A stretch of DNA of 28,033 nt, from contig CAMBEY010000007.1 of NCBI GenBank assembly GCA_945865705.1, forward strand, positions 1-28,033. The letters run 5' to 3'. The stretch comes from Candidatus Sulfopaludibacter sp. SbA3. Lineage in GTDB: Bacteria > Acidobacteriota > Terriglobia > 2-12-FULL-54-10. The position numbers were made by a program, and so were the translations under genes. Shown here in pieces: positions 6,368 to 14,601 of this stretch. Under the pieces are notes generated by a model, which was not told where the DNA came from, did not search any database, and saw only the letters and a list, made by a program, of their open reading frames with translations. Every line of letters begins with the position of its first letter. Within the stretch, counting starts at the first letter, position 1.

Positions 6368-8824
6368 ATGAACAGCATATTCTCCAAACCGGCCTCCGAC
6401 CAGAACAAGGACTCGCGCTCACTCCACTTTTATGCTCCCGTTGTCGATACCAGCCTGCTCGTTCCTGGCATTGACAATGTCCGCCATGATGTCAGTCTGA
6501 GTCCAAAATTTCTGGAATGTTGTCGCACCCTGATTTTTCAATTGATCGTTAGACACTCAGAGGTTGGGGCGCTTTTGACCGGGCTATCCCAGTCCAATGC
6601 TGGCCTTGATCGGAAAGAGTTCAAGCAACTGCTTCAGTCCCTGTTGCTGAACATGCTTGACCATGCGAATGCGGTGAAAAATCCGCAACTCGAACTGCTG
6701 GCCCAGGCGGCGATACTCAAGTTCCTCGCCAGCGAAATGCAATCTCAATTTGGCACTGTGGTCTTGCAATGCCGCGAAAAAATCAGAGATTTCGAAAACC
6801 CGCGGCACCCACGCCAGGAACTCCTGTACCAGTTGCAAGAAAAGTTCAGCGATTTTCAAAAGAATAAGCGCATCATCTTGCGCCGAGTAAGCGATGATTT
6901 GGCAGAAATGATGGAAGAAGTCAGGAAGGGGACCGTGCGCAGGACGCGCGAATCCTATTTCGGGCCCGCCGCGACAGCGACACAATCAATCTTCTCCAAT
7001 CCTTTAATTTTTACAGAGGATGGTCGTGACGACTACCTGAACCTAGACCGCTACGTCATGTTGGGAAAATTCCAGCGCGATACGGATCGATATGAAATTG
7101 TCGAACAGTTGGTGCGCAATTTTATTGAATGGGCTGATCGTGAATCCGAAACGGCAGTCAAGCTTCGTCAGCAGCGTGTGATCTGCGATGAAATCAAGTT
7201 GTCGATGGAATCTTTGAAAGCTCAGCGCGAAGAGGTAACCCAGACGCGCAGGTTTTTTCCGTTGGCCTCCAGGTCCACTCCGATGCCCGAGGCCGCCGAT
7301 ATCAGGCTTAGAATCGCTCAAGCGGAAGAGCAACTTACCAGAGAGCAAAAAATGCTGCAGGTGCTCTTCTCGGAATTTAGCAATCGCATAGACCAGATCA
7401 TTGAAGCTCCAGAGAACACAGCTCTCCTGGTGGATTACCTGCAATCTGAAAAAAATCTTGGTGATGATGGGAAATCCTCACGAGCAACATCGGAATCGAT
7501 ATTGTTGCAAATCCGCGCTGAAAGTCAGCGTGCAGCGGTGGAATACCTCTATGAGTCACTCGCCAAAGGGGGGGTGCTTCCCTACGTGCTGGGTGCCTAT
7601 GAAACGGCCCGAATCTACCGCCATTTCTGCCCCCCACTGAACCCGCAACAATTGAAGACTGCAGTAGTCGAAGCCGGCGAACGCAAGAAAATCCTTCATT
7701 TGATTCAGGAGTATCGCCTTCCCTCTGGTGCAACGGAAATGATTGAAGATGGCGCTAGGAGGTTGCGCGACGCCAGTGCCCGTGATATCCGTGCCACATT
7801 GATTCGATTTGTACGAGACTTCTTCCAATTCGCGCACGATTTAAGAAATTTGAAATTAGCCCAAAACCTGATGGATCGGGTGCATCTACCGACCGATATC
7901 AAGCAAAAGGAACTCTCCGAGATCAATGACACGCTCTATCTTTTCCTGCTACCTGATGAGGAAAAGCCGAGAGAGGAAAAAGTTGTCAGCCATTCAATAC
8001 TAAAAGCGGATGTCCGTGATTCAACATCCATAACAGCAGAGCTGCTGGCGAGAGGACTAAACCCCGCCTCCTACTTTAGTCTCAATTTCTTTGAGCCAGT
8101 TCGTAAGCTCCACGGCAGGTATGGCGCGGTGCAGGTATTTCTGGAAGGAGATGCCCTGATTCTAGCCATCATGGAAAACGAAGGCGAACCTCGCGGTGCC
8201 AATTCCGTCGCTCGGACCTGCAGCTTGGCGCGGGACATTATTGAGGGAATCCGAAGCGTTAACGATCGAGCGGCGCAGCGCGACCTGCCGTTGCTAGAGT
8301 TGGGCATCGGTATTTGCTATCAGCCTTCGCCTCCGATGTATCTGATGGACGGCGACCGCCCCATCATGATTTCCAAGGCCTTGAATGAATCTGATCGTCT
8401 GTCTGGTTGCGGCAAGCTAGCGCGCCAACTACTGGCGCAGCGCAGCCGATTCTTCAATGTCTTCGTCATGCAATTGTTGCCGGAAGCGGATTCGCGAGAA
8501 GCAGCGGAAGAGTTTCGCGTGCATTACAATGTCCAGGGAATAGAAATCAATGAGGCCGCTTTCGAAAAGCTTACTCGTGAGCTCACTCTAAACCGACTTG
8601 ACTTGAGACTACCGTTAATTGGCGAGCCGGAGGATGTCGAGTTGCATTGCGGAACCTTGTCGGTTGGGGCGACTGGCTTGCAAAGACTGATCGTCCGGCG
8701 TGGCCGAGTCCCCCAACTCAGCCCCAAGGATTTGCGCATCATCGACTATACCGACCGCTATTACTATGAAGTCTGCACCGCCAAGCCCCTTTACGACTAC
8801 GTTGCCAAGCAAGTCGGCTGGTAA
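6368..8824 (+). CDS. Large protein with C-terminal class III nucleotidyl-cyclase-like domain
   Basis: An 818-residue protein with no signal peptide or membrane helix. Residues 1-530 are helical and not recognised; they include a charged coiled-coil-like part (about 265-350). Residues about 539-700 resemble a class III adenylate/guanylate cyclase catalytic domain: first metal Asp in ILKADVRDST (D548), second in FLEGDALIL (D595), and LNESDRL (N673, R677) in place of the usual VN.A.RL that carries the transition-state Asn and Arg. A loop before it is longer than usual. The purine-selecting Lys position near VQVFLEGD is not conserved, so ATP or GTP preference is unclear. Residues about 700-818 form another unknown tail. 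It is monocistronic, flanked by tRNA-Arg and trmFO, and has no clear Shine-Dalgarno. It might make a cyclic nucleotide or be a nucleotide-sensing relative. Confidence 0.6.
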   Translation: MNSIFSKPASDQNKDSRSLHFYAPVVDTSLLVPGIDNVRHDVSLSPKFLECCRTLIFQLIVRHSEVGALLTGLSQSNAGLDRKEFKQLLQSLLLNMLDHANAVKNPQLELLAQAAILKFLASEMQSQFGTVVLQCREKIRDFENPRHPRQELLYQLQEKFSDFQKNKRIILRRVSDDLAEMMEEVRKGTVRRTRESYFGPAATATQSIFSNPLIFTEDGRDDYLNLDRYVMLGKFQRDTDRYEIVEQLVRNFIEWADRESETAVKLRQQRVICDEIKLSMESLKAQREEVTQTRRFFPLASRSTPMPEAADIRLRIAQAEEQLTREQKMLQVLFSEFSNRIDQIIEAPENTALLVDYLQSEKNLGDDGKSSRATSESILLQIRAESQRAAVEYLYESLAKGGVLPYVLGAYETARIYRHFCPPLNPQQLKTAVVEAGERKKILHLIQEYRLPSGATEMIEDGARRLRDASARDIRATLIRFVRDFFQFAHDLRNLKLAQNLMDRVHLPTDIKQKELSEINDTLYLFLLPDEEKPREEKVVSHSILKADVRDSTSITAELLARGLNPASYFSLNFFEPVRKLHGRYGAVQVFLEGDALILAIMENEGEPRGANSVARTCSLARDIIEGIRSVNDRAAQRDLPLLELGIGICYQPSPPMYLMDGDRPIMISKALNESDRLSGCGKLARQLLAQRSRFFNVFVMQLLPEADSREAAEEFRVHYNVQGIEINEAAFEKLTRELTLNRLDLRLPLIGEPEDVELHCGTLSVGATGLQRLIVRRGRVPQLSPKDLRIIDYTDRYYYEVCTAKPLYDYVAKQVGW

Positions 8825-8899
8825 CAAACTCGCCGGTTAATCATTCTCGTCAAAATCTGCAAACCAATTTAGTCTTTCCAGGATGCGCCGTGAGGGGTT

Positions 8900-8908
8900 T
8901 GCTACAAT
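8900..8908 (+). promoter_or_regulatory. Extended -10 promoter directly before trmFO
   Basis: TGCTACAAT fits an extended -10 (TGn plus TACAAT). Transcription would begin about seven bases further on, at roughly 8915, practically at the ATG at 8916. No -35 of quality is seen. This suggests a leaderless or nearly leaderless trmFO message. Confidence 0.4.
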
Positions 8909-8915
8909 CGAGAGC

Positions 8916-10337
8916 ATGGGTAAAGAAAAAATTACTGTTATTGGCGGTGGACTCGCGGGCGCGGAGGCGGCATTGCAACTCGCACGCAGGGGGATCGCCG
9001 TCGATCTTTATGAGATGCGCCCGACGCGCAAGACTCCCGCTCACCAGACCGGCAATCTTGCCGAACTGGTTTGCAGCAATTCGCTCAAGAGCGATCGCGA
9101 ATTTTCCGCGCCATGGCTCCTTAAGGAGGAGATGCGGCGTATCGGGTCTCCGTTGCTGGAGATTGCACGGCGCTGCGCGGTTCCAGCTGGGCATGCGTTG
9201 GCTGTCGATCGAGATCTCTTTGCTGCGCAAGTTACTGCCACAGTGGCACAAGAGCCGTTGGTCAATCTAAAGTGCAAGGAAGTGCTGGAAATCCCCGCCA
9301 CGGGAATTGTGATCATCGCTTCCGGCCCACTTACCAGCGATGTGCTGGCTGCATCGATTCAAGACCTGACCGGCAGCGATAGGCTGTTTTTCTATGACGC
9401 GATTAGCCCGATCGTAGATGCCGCGACACTGGATCGCAGCATCATATTTTCCGCATCACGCTACGATGTAAGTCTCCCCATTTCTGCGGAGAGCGCGAAT
9501 AGCGCGTCGCCTGATCCAGTGCAATCGATGCCGGAGTCCGATGGGGATTATCTGAATTGCCCGATGTCGCGCGAGGAGTATCAGAAATTCCATGATGCGC
9601 TTATGGCGGCCGATTCGGTGGTGCGTCACGAGTTTGAGGATGTGAAGTATTTCGAGGCCTGTCTTCCTCTGGAAGAGTTGGCGCGGCGCGGGCGCGATAC
9701 TCTGCGCTTTGGTCCGATGAAGCCGGTAGGGCTGACCGATCCGCGAACGGGCAGGCGCCCGTATGCCGTAGTGCAACTCAGGAAAGAAAATCAGCGGGCG
9801 GACAGCTACAATTTGGTTGGATTTCAGAACCATCTCAAGTTTGGCGAACAGAAGCGCATCCTACAGATGATCCCCGGCTTGGAGCAGGCGGAGGTGCTTC
9901 GCTACGGGCAGATTCACAGGAACACTTATGTGAACGCTCCGGCGCTGCTCAGCGCCACTCTGCAACTCCGCAATCATCCGCGCATCTTCTTCGCCGGACA
10001 AATCTGCGGCGTGGAAGGTTACGTCGAATCGATTGCTACCGGGATGCTGGCCGGCCGATTTGCGGCCGAGATGGTTGCTGGCGTCGAGTCGGTTCCGCTT
10101 CCCCGCGCGACTGCGCTTGGTTCGCTTTGTCATTACATGACGCATGCCGACCCCAAGAATTATCAGCCTGCCAATATCGCATTTGACCTGCTGCCGCCGC
10201 TCTGCGCCACCGCTTTTGCGGAGCGCAAGGGCAAACCCAGCCGCCAGGAACGGCATCAGCACTTATGCGAGATTGCGCTTAGAATGCTCGATCAATGGAC
10301 GATGGCCGGGAATCAATCCTTGCTGCTCAGCGAATAA
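8916..10337 (+). CDS. trmFO: TrmFO, folate/FAD-dependent tRNA m5U54 methyltransferase
   Basis: A 473-residue flavoprotein that makes 5-methyluridine at position 54 of the tRNA T-loop using methylene-tetrahydrofolate and FADH2. The N-terminal FAD site reads ITVIGGGLAGAEAALQLARRG. Further family signatures are YEMRPTRKTPAHQT, ELVCSNSLKSD with the conserved cysteine at position 53, VDRDLFA, FYDAISPIVD, YFEACLPLEELARRG, RFGPMKPVGL, NLVGFQNHLKF and the C-terminal FAD segment FAGQICGVEGYVES...G. The length is somewhat longer than the common 435-450, with a 30-40 residue excess spread over the middle (about 190-210) and the C-terminus. The ATG at 8916 is chosen over 8883 because only it begins at the beta strand of the FAD site. 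Confidence 0.96.
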   Translation: MGKEKITVIGGGLAGAEAALQLARRGIAVDLYEMRPTRKTPAHQTGNLAELVCSNSLKSDREFSAPWLLKEEMRRIGSPLLEIARRCAVPAGHALAVDRDLFAAQVTATVAQEPLVNLKCKEVLEIPATGIVIIASGPLTSDVLAASIQDLTGSDRLFFYDAISPIVDAATLDRSIIFSASRYDVSLPISAESANSASPDPVQSMPESDGDYLNCPMSREEYQKFHDALMAADSVVRHEFEDVKYFEACLPLEELARRGRDTLRFGPMKPVGLTDPRTGRRPYAVVQLRKENQRADSYNLVGFQNHLKFGEQKRILQMIPGLEQAEVLRYGQIHRNTYVNAPALLSATLQLRNHPRIFFAGQICGVEGYVESIATGMLAGRFAAEMVAGVESVPLPRATALGSLCHYMTHADPKNYQPANIAFDLLPPLCATAFAERKGKPSRQERHQHLCEIALRMLDQWTMAGNQSLLLSE

Positions 10338-10377
10338 AAAAACTCCCCGACGGCAAATGTACGTTGCCATCGGGGAG
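10336..10377 (-). terminator. Rho-independent terminator of the leftward secreted hydrolase gene
   Basis: Hairpin 10343-10377 with 8 + 5 base pairs around one C/A mismatch and a 7-base loop. Read leftward it is followed by seven T (complement of A 10336-10342). It overlaps the TAA stop of trmFO by two bases, so the convergent hydrolase transcript ends exactly at the trmFO end. There is no T tract on the rightward side. Confidence 0.87.
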
Positions 10378-10403
10378 CTGATATTGATTCGTTTTGGGTT
10401 GGC

Positions 10404-12119
10404 TCATTTCGCTGGAAGCGGCATCGTGCGGGCCTGCTGCTTGTAGAAGTCGACTGTCTTCTTTGTGAAGAATTTGTCGACTTCCAGCTTAGTGATTACT
10501 TTTTCCACGCATTGCAGGAATCTTTCGCGGTTGAAAGTCTCATTCGGCTTCAGCATTCCGGTCCGCTGCCAAGCTTCGGTAACGGTTTCCACGTAGTCGC
10601 GATAACCATTGCCATTCATGTCCACAAATCCCTGCGCCACATTGACGATGTCAGGGTCATCACGAAATTCGCCGCGCCCGTCGATCGGTTCGAGTCCGGT
10701 GCCGGTGAACCCCGCGAAGCCCGTGGTGCCTTGCCCCGAGGCGCCGCTGCTGACCGGGAAGATGTGGTAAACGCCCAGGCCGCAGCCCACTTCGGGCATG
10801 TCGATGGCGGGGTTCTCCACGATATTGTCTTTGTCGATGTCGCCGAGCTCGCGCCAATCCGAGCGCGTGGGCGGAGGCGCGACGCCTTTATCCACCCAAG
10901 CATCCAAGTGGTCGATGAACCCGTCCATCAGTCGGGACATGTCGATGATGCTGATGTCGCCGCGCTTGCCGTCGGGCAGATTCTCGCCGCCGCCGTGGCT
11001 GATGCCATCAATCTCGTAATAGCGGAACTTGTTCCACATGCCCTTGTCGCGGAGTATTTTGGCGTTCTGCCGCTTGTTGTGCAGGAAATTATTGGAGCCG
11101 CGAAACACCGGCGGATCGTCGGGCGTCTCGTTCACATAGAGCAGGTGGCCGATCTCGATGGTGGGAACCATGCGCTTCTTGTCCTCGTCGGTGGTGAAGA
11201 TGACATCCTTGCCATCCTTCATGGCCACCGGCAGCCACAGCCCGGAGCCGGCGTCGTCCACGATCACGCCGTCGATGATCGGCGTGCCGTCGGTGTCCAC
11301 GTTGATCCCGGCCTTGTAGCTGACCATGCGGCCCGGACGCGCGCCACCCGAGTGGCCGTACCAATAAGTTTTGCTCGGCAGCGCGCCCAGATGCGGCTGC
11401 GCGAGATTCGCCGCAAGCTTGGCGAACTGCATGATCAGCGGCGGCTGCTCTGTGACATTGCGATTCTTGAGCACGGTGCCGTCATCAAGCGTTACGTTCA
11501 AGTCGCCGCCTTGCATTAGCGTCGAACGGCGGGTCTTGGCCATGATGTATCCCTTGTCGATCATCAACTTCTCGTACTTGCTGATGCCGGCGATGGGATC
11601 GGTCTCCGTCAACTCCTCGTACCAGAACTTAGCGTTGCCGCGCGCGAAGCTGCGGCCCGCGCCATGCGCGTTGACAAACAGCTTGCCGTTCCAATCGGCC
11701 TTGTTGACGGGATAGACCACCGTCATGCTGCTGCCCTGCTCCATGCTGTAGCGTCCGATGCCGTGGACCACGGGCTTATCTTCCTCGCCGCCCTGCTGGT
11801 AAACAAACTCGGGATAGACGTTGAAGTAGTTCGAGTAGCGCGCCTTGTCGTCTTTCAGCGCGTAGCCCTCCAGCGTGCCGGTTACGCCCACGTCCAGCCG
11901 CATGTACTTTCTGCCCTGATATTCAAACTCAATCTCCGTCATGCGACAGACTTCCTGGCCGACTGGCTTTCCGTTGATGTCATTTTTCTTCGGCACTAAA
12001 AACTGGTCGCAACCCTTAACCTCGCTGACCGGTGCCGCCGAGGTGGTTGGCCGCAATGCCATTACCAACGCGAGCACGCCTGTTGCACAGATCAAATTTT
12101 TCCAAATCGATTTACGCAT
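10404..12119 (-). CDS. Secreted alpha/beta hydrolase-domain protein with EF-hand-like loop
   Basis: A 571-residue exported protein. The signal peptide covers residues 1-28 (charged start, hydrophobic LICATGVLALVMAL, cleavage near TSAA). An alpha/beta-hydrolase-type core carries the nucleophile elbow WYGHSGGARPG with S257 and a late histidine in DGISHGGGENL (H375). An acidic residue in GVIVDDAGSG may serve the triad. Towards the end, D500-E511 (DMNGNGYRDYVE) fits the 12-residue calcium-binding EF-hand/dockerin loop exactly at positions 1, 3, 5, 9 and 12. Many Acidobacteriota secrete large hydrolases of this type with unknown esterase-like substrates. It stands alone with its own promoter-like site and terminator. 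The fold is likely; the substrate is unknown. Confidence 0.78.
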   Translation of the reverse strand: MRKSIWKNLICATGVLALVMALRPTTSAAPVSEVKGCDQFLVPKKNDINGKPVGQEVCRMTEIEFEYQGRKYMRLDVGVTGTLEGYALKDDKARYSNYFNVYPEFVYQQGGEEDKPVVHGIGRYSMEQGSSMTVVYPVNKADWNGKLFVNAHGAGRSFARGNAKFWYEELTETDPIAGISKYEKLMIDKGYIMAKTRRSTLMQGGDLNVTLDDGTVLKNRNVTEQPPLIMQFAKLAANLAQPHLGALPSKTYWYGHSGGARPGRMVSYKAGINVDTDGTPIIDGVIVDDAGSGLWLPVAMKDGKDVIFTTDEDKKRMVPTIEIGHLLYVNETPDDPPVFRGSNNFLHNKRQNAKILRDKGMWNKFRYYEIDGISHGGGENLPDGKRGDISIIDMSRLMDGFIDHLDAWVDKGVAPPPTRSDWRELGDIDKDNIVENPAIDMPEVGCGLGVYHIFPVSSGASGQGTTGFAGFTGTGLEPIDGRGEFRDDPDIVNVAQGFVDMNGNGYRDYVETVTEAWQRTGMLKPNETFNRERFLQCVEKVITKLEVDKFFTKKTVDFYKQQARTMPLPAK

Positions 12120-12197
12120 GAGTCATACCTCCTGAAATTCTTGTACCCAGCCGCGAAAAATGGCCGCTATTCTCCCTGCCAATCTATGATCGTCGTT

Positions 12198-12226
12198 ATA
12201 CTATCCCACACTTTGTTCCGCCGCAA
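12198..12226 (-). promoter_or_regulatory. Possible promoter of the secreted hydrolase gene
   Basis: Leftward TTGCGG (12221-12226), a 17-base spacer and TAGTAT (12198-12203). Transcription would start near 12190, giving a leader of about 70 bases. The hexamers match consensus at three and four positions. Confidence 0.35.
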
Positions 12227-12256
12227 GCACATCTGACATCCCAAATATTCTGCGGA

Positions 12257-13351
12257 CTACCGTGCGGGGATAGGGTTGCTTGCGGGCTTGGCCGGTTGTG
12301 TAGTTGGTTGAGCGGTATTGGGCATAGCCGGGGTGAGGGGCTGTAGTGCGTCTACCACCGCCGCAGGTGCTGCTGGCGCTTGTCCAGTGGCTGCGGGGAG
12401 CGATTGAATTTGGGGTCCCCGGATGGATGTTTGCGGTATTGGCGGTGCCGATGACGACAGTGGAGCGGATTTCGCAGAAGATGCTTCCAGCGGTTCTGAG
12501 ACGAGTGGCGCGGGCTCTGGCAAGGGGAGATCAAAGCTCGTGCCCACGATAACGATCACTTCTTCCAAGCTTTGCAGTTGAGCCAGCGAACGCACGCGGA
12601 TGTCTTGGAACCTGGGTCCGGGGCTGGCGCGTTCGACTACGCCAACGGCCAGACCTCGGGGATATATCTTGTCCTCGCCGGAGGTGAACACTCTTTGTCC
12701 GAGAGTGATTCGCTCGCCGTTGGGAATGAAGTCAAGTTGCATGAGCTCTTCGTTGCGTCCCTTCAGAATGCCGTGCATGCGGTTCTGTTCGAGCAGTACG
12801 CCCGCGCCGCTGAAGGGGTCGGAGAGCAGTATCACCTGAGCTGAATCTGGGAAGACTGCGAGAACTTTGCCGACTACTCCATCAGGAACCATGACGGGTG
12901 CATCTTGCCGCAGTCCCTGTCTGGCGCCTTTATCAATCATTAGCAACCGTGCTGTTTCGCCCGCACTACCGCCCAGCACGCGCGCCACGACGGTTTCACT
13001 GGGAATCACCGCTTTCAAATCCATTAGCGCCCGCAGGCGCTTCGCTTCGTCGGCGGCGAATTGCAGCTGCTGATTTTCCAGTTTGAGCTGATCTACCTGC
13101 TGGCTGAGATTGGCGCTCTGCTCACGGGCTCCGCGCAGGTTGATGTAGCCCAACCAAACGGAGCGGATGGAATCGGAGACGGAGTTCATCGCGCGGTGAA
13201 TCGGATCGATGACGAGGACGGTTCCATAGCGCACTAGTGGGATGTCGGTTTGGCTCCGCAATTGATAGCCGACCATCACGAACTGCGCCAGCAGAACTCC
13301 GGCGAGTACGATCAGGCCACGATAGAAAAGGGAGAGCCGCGTGGTTTCCAT
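12257..13351 (-). CDS. mreC: Rod shape-determining protein MreC
   Basis: A 364-residue bitopic protein of the elongasome. A short cytosolic start is followed by one membrane helix (about 10-28) and a coiled coil (about 62-112, rich in Q/L/E heptads). The periplasmic beta-barrel core then shows the MreC signatures VVARVLGGS, LLMIDKGARQGLRQDAPVMVPDGVVGKV, AQVILLSDP and GVVE.ASPGPRFQDIRVR. A proline/alanine-rich tail of about 90 residues (from about 275) extends beyond the usual end and is probably unstructured. It lies 103 bases downstream of mreB on the same strand, which fits an mreBC unit; mreD, mrdA and rodA do not follow. The start codon lies in a small perfect hairpin. Confidence 0.95.
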   Translation of the reverse strand: METTRLSLFYRGLIVLAGVLLAQFVMVGYQLRSQTDIPLVRYGTVLVIDPIHRAMNSVSDSIRSVWLGYINLRGAREQSANLSQQVDQLKLENQQLQFAADEAKRLRALMDLKAVIPSETVVARVLGGSAGETARLLMIDKGARQGLRQDAPVMVPDGVVGKVLAVFPDSAQVILLSDPFSGAGVLLEQNRMHGILKGRNEELMQLDFIPNGERITLGQRVFTSGEDKIYPRGLAVGVVERASPGPRFQDIRVRSLAQLQSLEEVIVIVGTSFDLPLPEPAPLVSEPLEASSAKSAPLSSSAPPIPQTSIRGPQIQSLPAATGQAPAAPAAVVDALQPLTPAMPNTAQPTTQPAKPASNPIPAR

Positions 13352-13364
13352 AGAGAAACTCTAT
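13350..13364 (-). promoter_or_regulatory. Small inverted repeat over the mreC start codon
   Basis: A perfect 6-base inverted repeat with a 3-base loop (ATAGAG-AAA-CTCTAT on the plus strand). In the message it would form a stem holding the first bases of the mreC AUG and the only weak purine-rich site before it. It could moderate initiation; it may also be chance. Confidence 0.3.
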
Positions 13365-13454
13365 TGTAAATGGGGAGAACTCTTGCGACGAGGGCGGCGG
13401 CAGTTAGGGAGGTCCCGAATTCTGCACTTAATTGTGGCTGAGGACCCGATCCCG

Positions 13455-14486
13455 CTAATCAACGGCGATCTTACGCAGCAGATTGAAGTCGCTGAGCATC
13501 TTTCCGGTGCCCAGCACCACGCAGGCCAGCGGATCGTCGGCGATCGAGACTGGCAACCCGGTTTCCTCGCGGATGCGCTTGTCGAGGTTCTTGAGTAGGG
13601 CACCGCCGCCGGTGAGCACGATGCCGCGGTCCGAGATGTCGGCGGAGAGTTCGGGCGGAGTGCGCTCAAGCGCGACACGAATCGCGTTGACAATGGTGTC
13701 CACGCCTTCCGAAAGAGCCTCGCGGATCTCGGCGTCCTGAATGATCAGCGTTTTGGGCACTCCCTCGATCAAGTCGCGGCCCTTGATCTCCATGGTCAGC
13801 GGCTTTTCCAGTGGATAGGCGGAGCCAATTTGGATTTTGATCTGCTCGGCGGTACGCTCGCCGATGAGCAGATTAAATTTGCGCTTCAAGTAATGCATGA
13901 TGGCGTCGTCCAACTCATTGCCAGCGACGCGCACTGACCTCGAGTAAACGATGCCTGAAAGAGAGATGACGGCGATGTCCGTGGTGCCGCCACCGATGTC
14001 CACCACCATATTCCCGGAGGGTTCTGTGATGGGGAGCCCCGCTCCGATGGCTGCGGCCATGGCCTGCTCCACCAGATGCACCTCGCTGGCCTTCGCGCGA
14101 TAAGCCGAGTCCTGCACGGCGCGCTTCTCGACTGGAGTGATCTCGCTGGGCACACCGATTACGATCCGCGGGCGCACCAACATTTTGCGATTGTGTGCCT
14201 TATGGATGAAATAGGTGAGCATCTTTTCGGTGACTTTGAAGTCCGCGATCACGCCGTCGCGCATGGGCTTGATGGCCACGATGTTGCCCGGCGTGCGGCC
14301 CAGCATCTCCTTGGCCTCCTTGCCCACGGCCTCCACTTCGTTGGTCACCTTATTGATGGCCACGATCGACGGCTCGTTGACCACGATACCGCCCGACTTG
14401 GCGTAGACCAAGGTATTGGCGGTTCCCAGGTCAATTGCCAGGTCGCGCGAGAAAAATGAAAAGAATGAGTGCCGGTTACCGGACAT
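13455..14486 (-). CDS. mreB: Rod shape-determining actin homolog MreB
   Basis: A 343-residue actin-fold ATPase that forms membrane filaments guiding lateral cell-wall synthesis. The phosphate-1 motif is D19-L-G-T-A-N-T, phosphate-2 is VVDIGGGTTD (161-170) and the adenosine motif is IVLTGGGALL (289-298). The N-terminus contains a hydrophobic FFSFFS segment typical of the membrane-binding helix. Length and conservation are normal. The preceding FecR-domain gene is separated by 115 bases holding a terminator-like hairpin, so mreB probably has its own promoter there. Next on the strand is mreC. The gene implies a rod-shaped cell. Confidence 0.98.
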   Translation of the reverse strand: MSGNRHSFFSFFSRDLAIDLGTANTLVYAKSGGIVVNEPSIVAINKVTNEVEAVGKEAKEMLGRTPGNIVAIKPMRDGVIADFKVTEKMLTYFIHKAHNRKMLVRPRIVIGVPSEITPVEKRAVQDSAYRAKASEVHLVEQAMAAAIGAGLPITEPSGNMVVDIGGGTTDIAVISLSGIVYSRSVRVAGNELDDAIMHYLKRKFNLLIGERTAEQIKIQIGSAYPLEKPLTMEIKGRDLIEGVPKTLIIQDAEIREALSEGVDTIVNAIRVALERTPPELSADISDRGIVLTGGGALLKNLDKRIREETGLPVSIADDPLACVVLGTGKMLSDFNLLRKIAVD

Positions 14487-14561
14487 CGTGGGTATGTTCT
14501 CCCTAATGAGGTGCGGATTCAGTTAGCGCAAAATACTGCTTGTCCGAGCGCGCTCAGGAAG

Positions 14562-14590
14562 AAAAAAATCGCGCTCAGGGAAAGCGATTT
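14562..14590 (-). terminator. Probable terminator between the FecR-domain gene and mreB
   Basis: Read leftward, AAATCGC (14584-14590) pairs with GCGATTT (14566-14572) across an 11-base loop, and the right arm continues into seven T in total (complement of A 14562-14568). The stem is short, so strength is moderate. It lies just after the FecR-domain gene. Confidence 0.5.
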
Positions 14591-14601
14591 GAAGCTAAAT
14601 G

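Noticed and set aside
10512..11519. 335-residue plus-strand ORF opposite the secreted hydrolase
   Set aside because: It is the antisense shadow of a GC-rich gene; it has Val/His/Asp-biased composition, no motifs and no ribosome site, while the opposite frame has signal peptide, catalytic motifs, promoter and terminator.
14551..14583. Direct repeat of GCGCTCAGG between the FecR gene and mreB
   Set aside because: Only two short copies; the second is part of the terminator loop, and no protein-binding pattern is evident.
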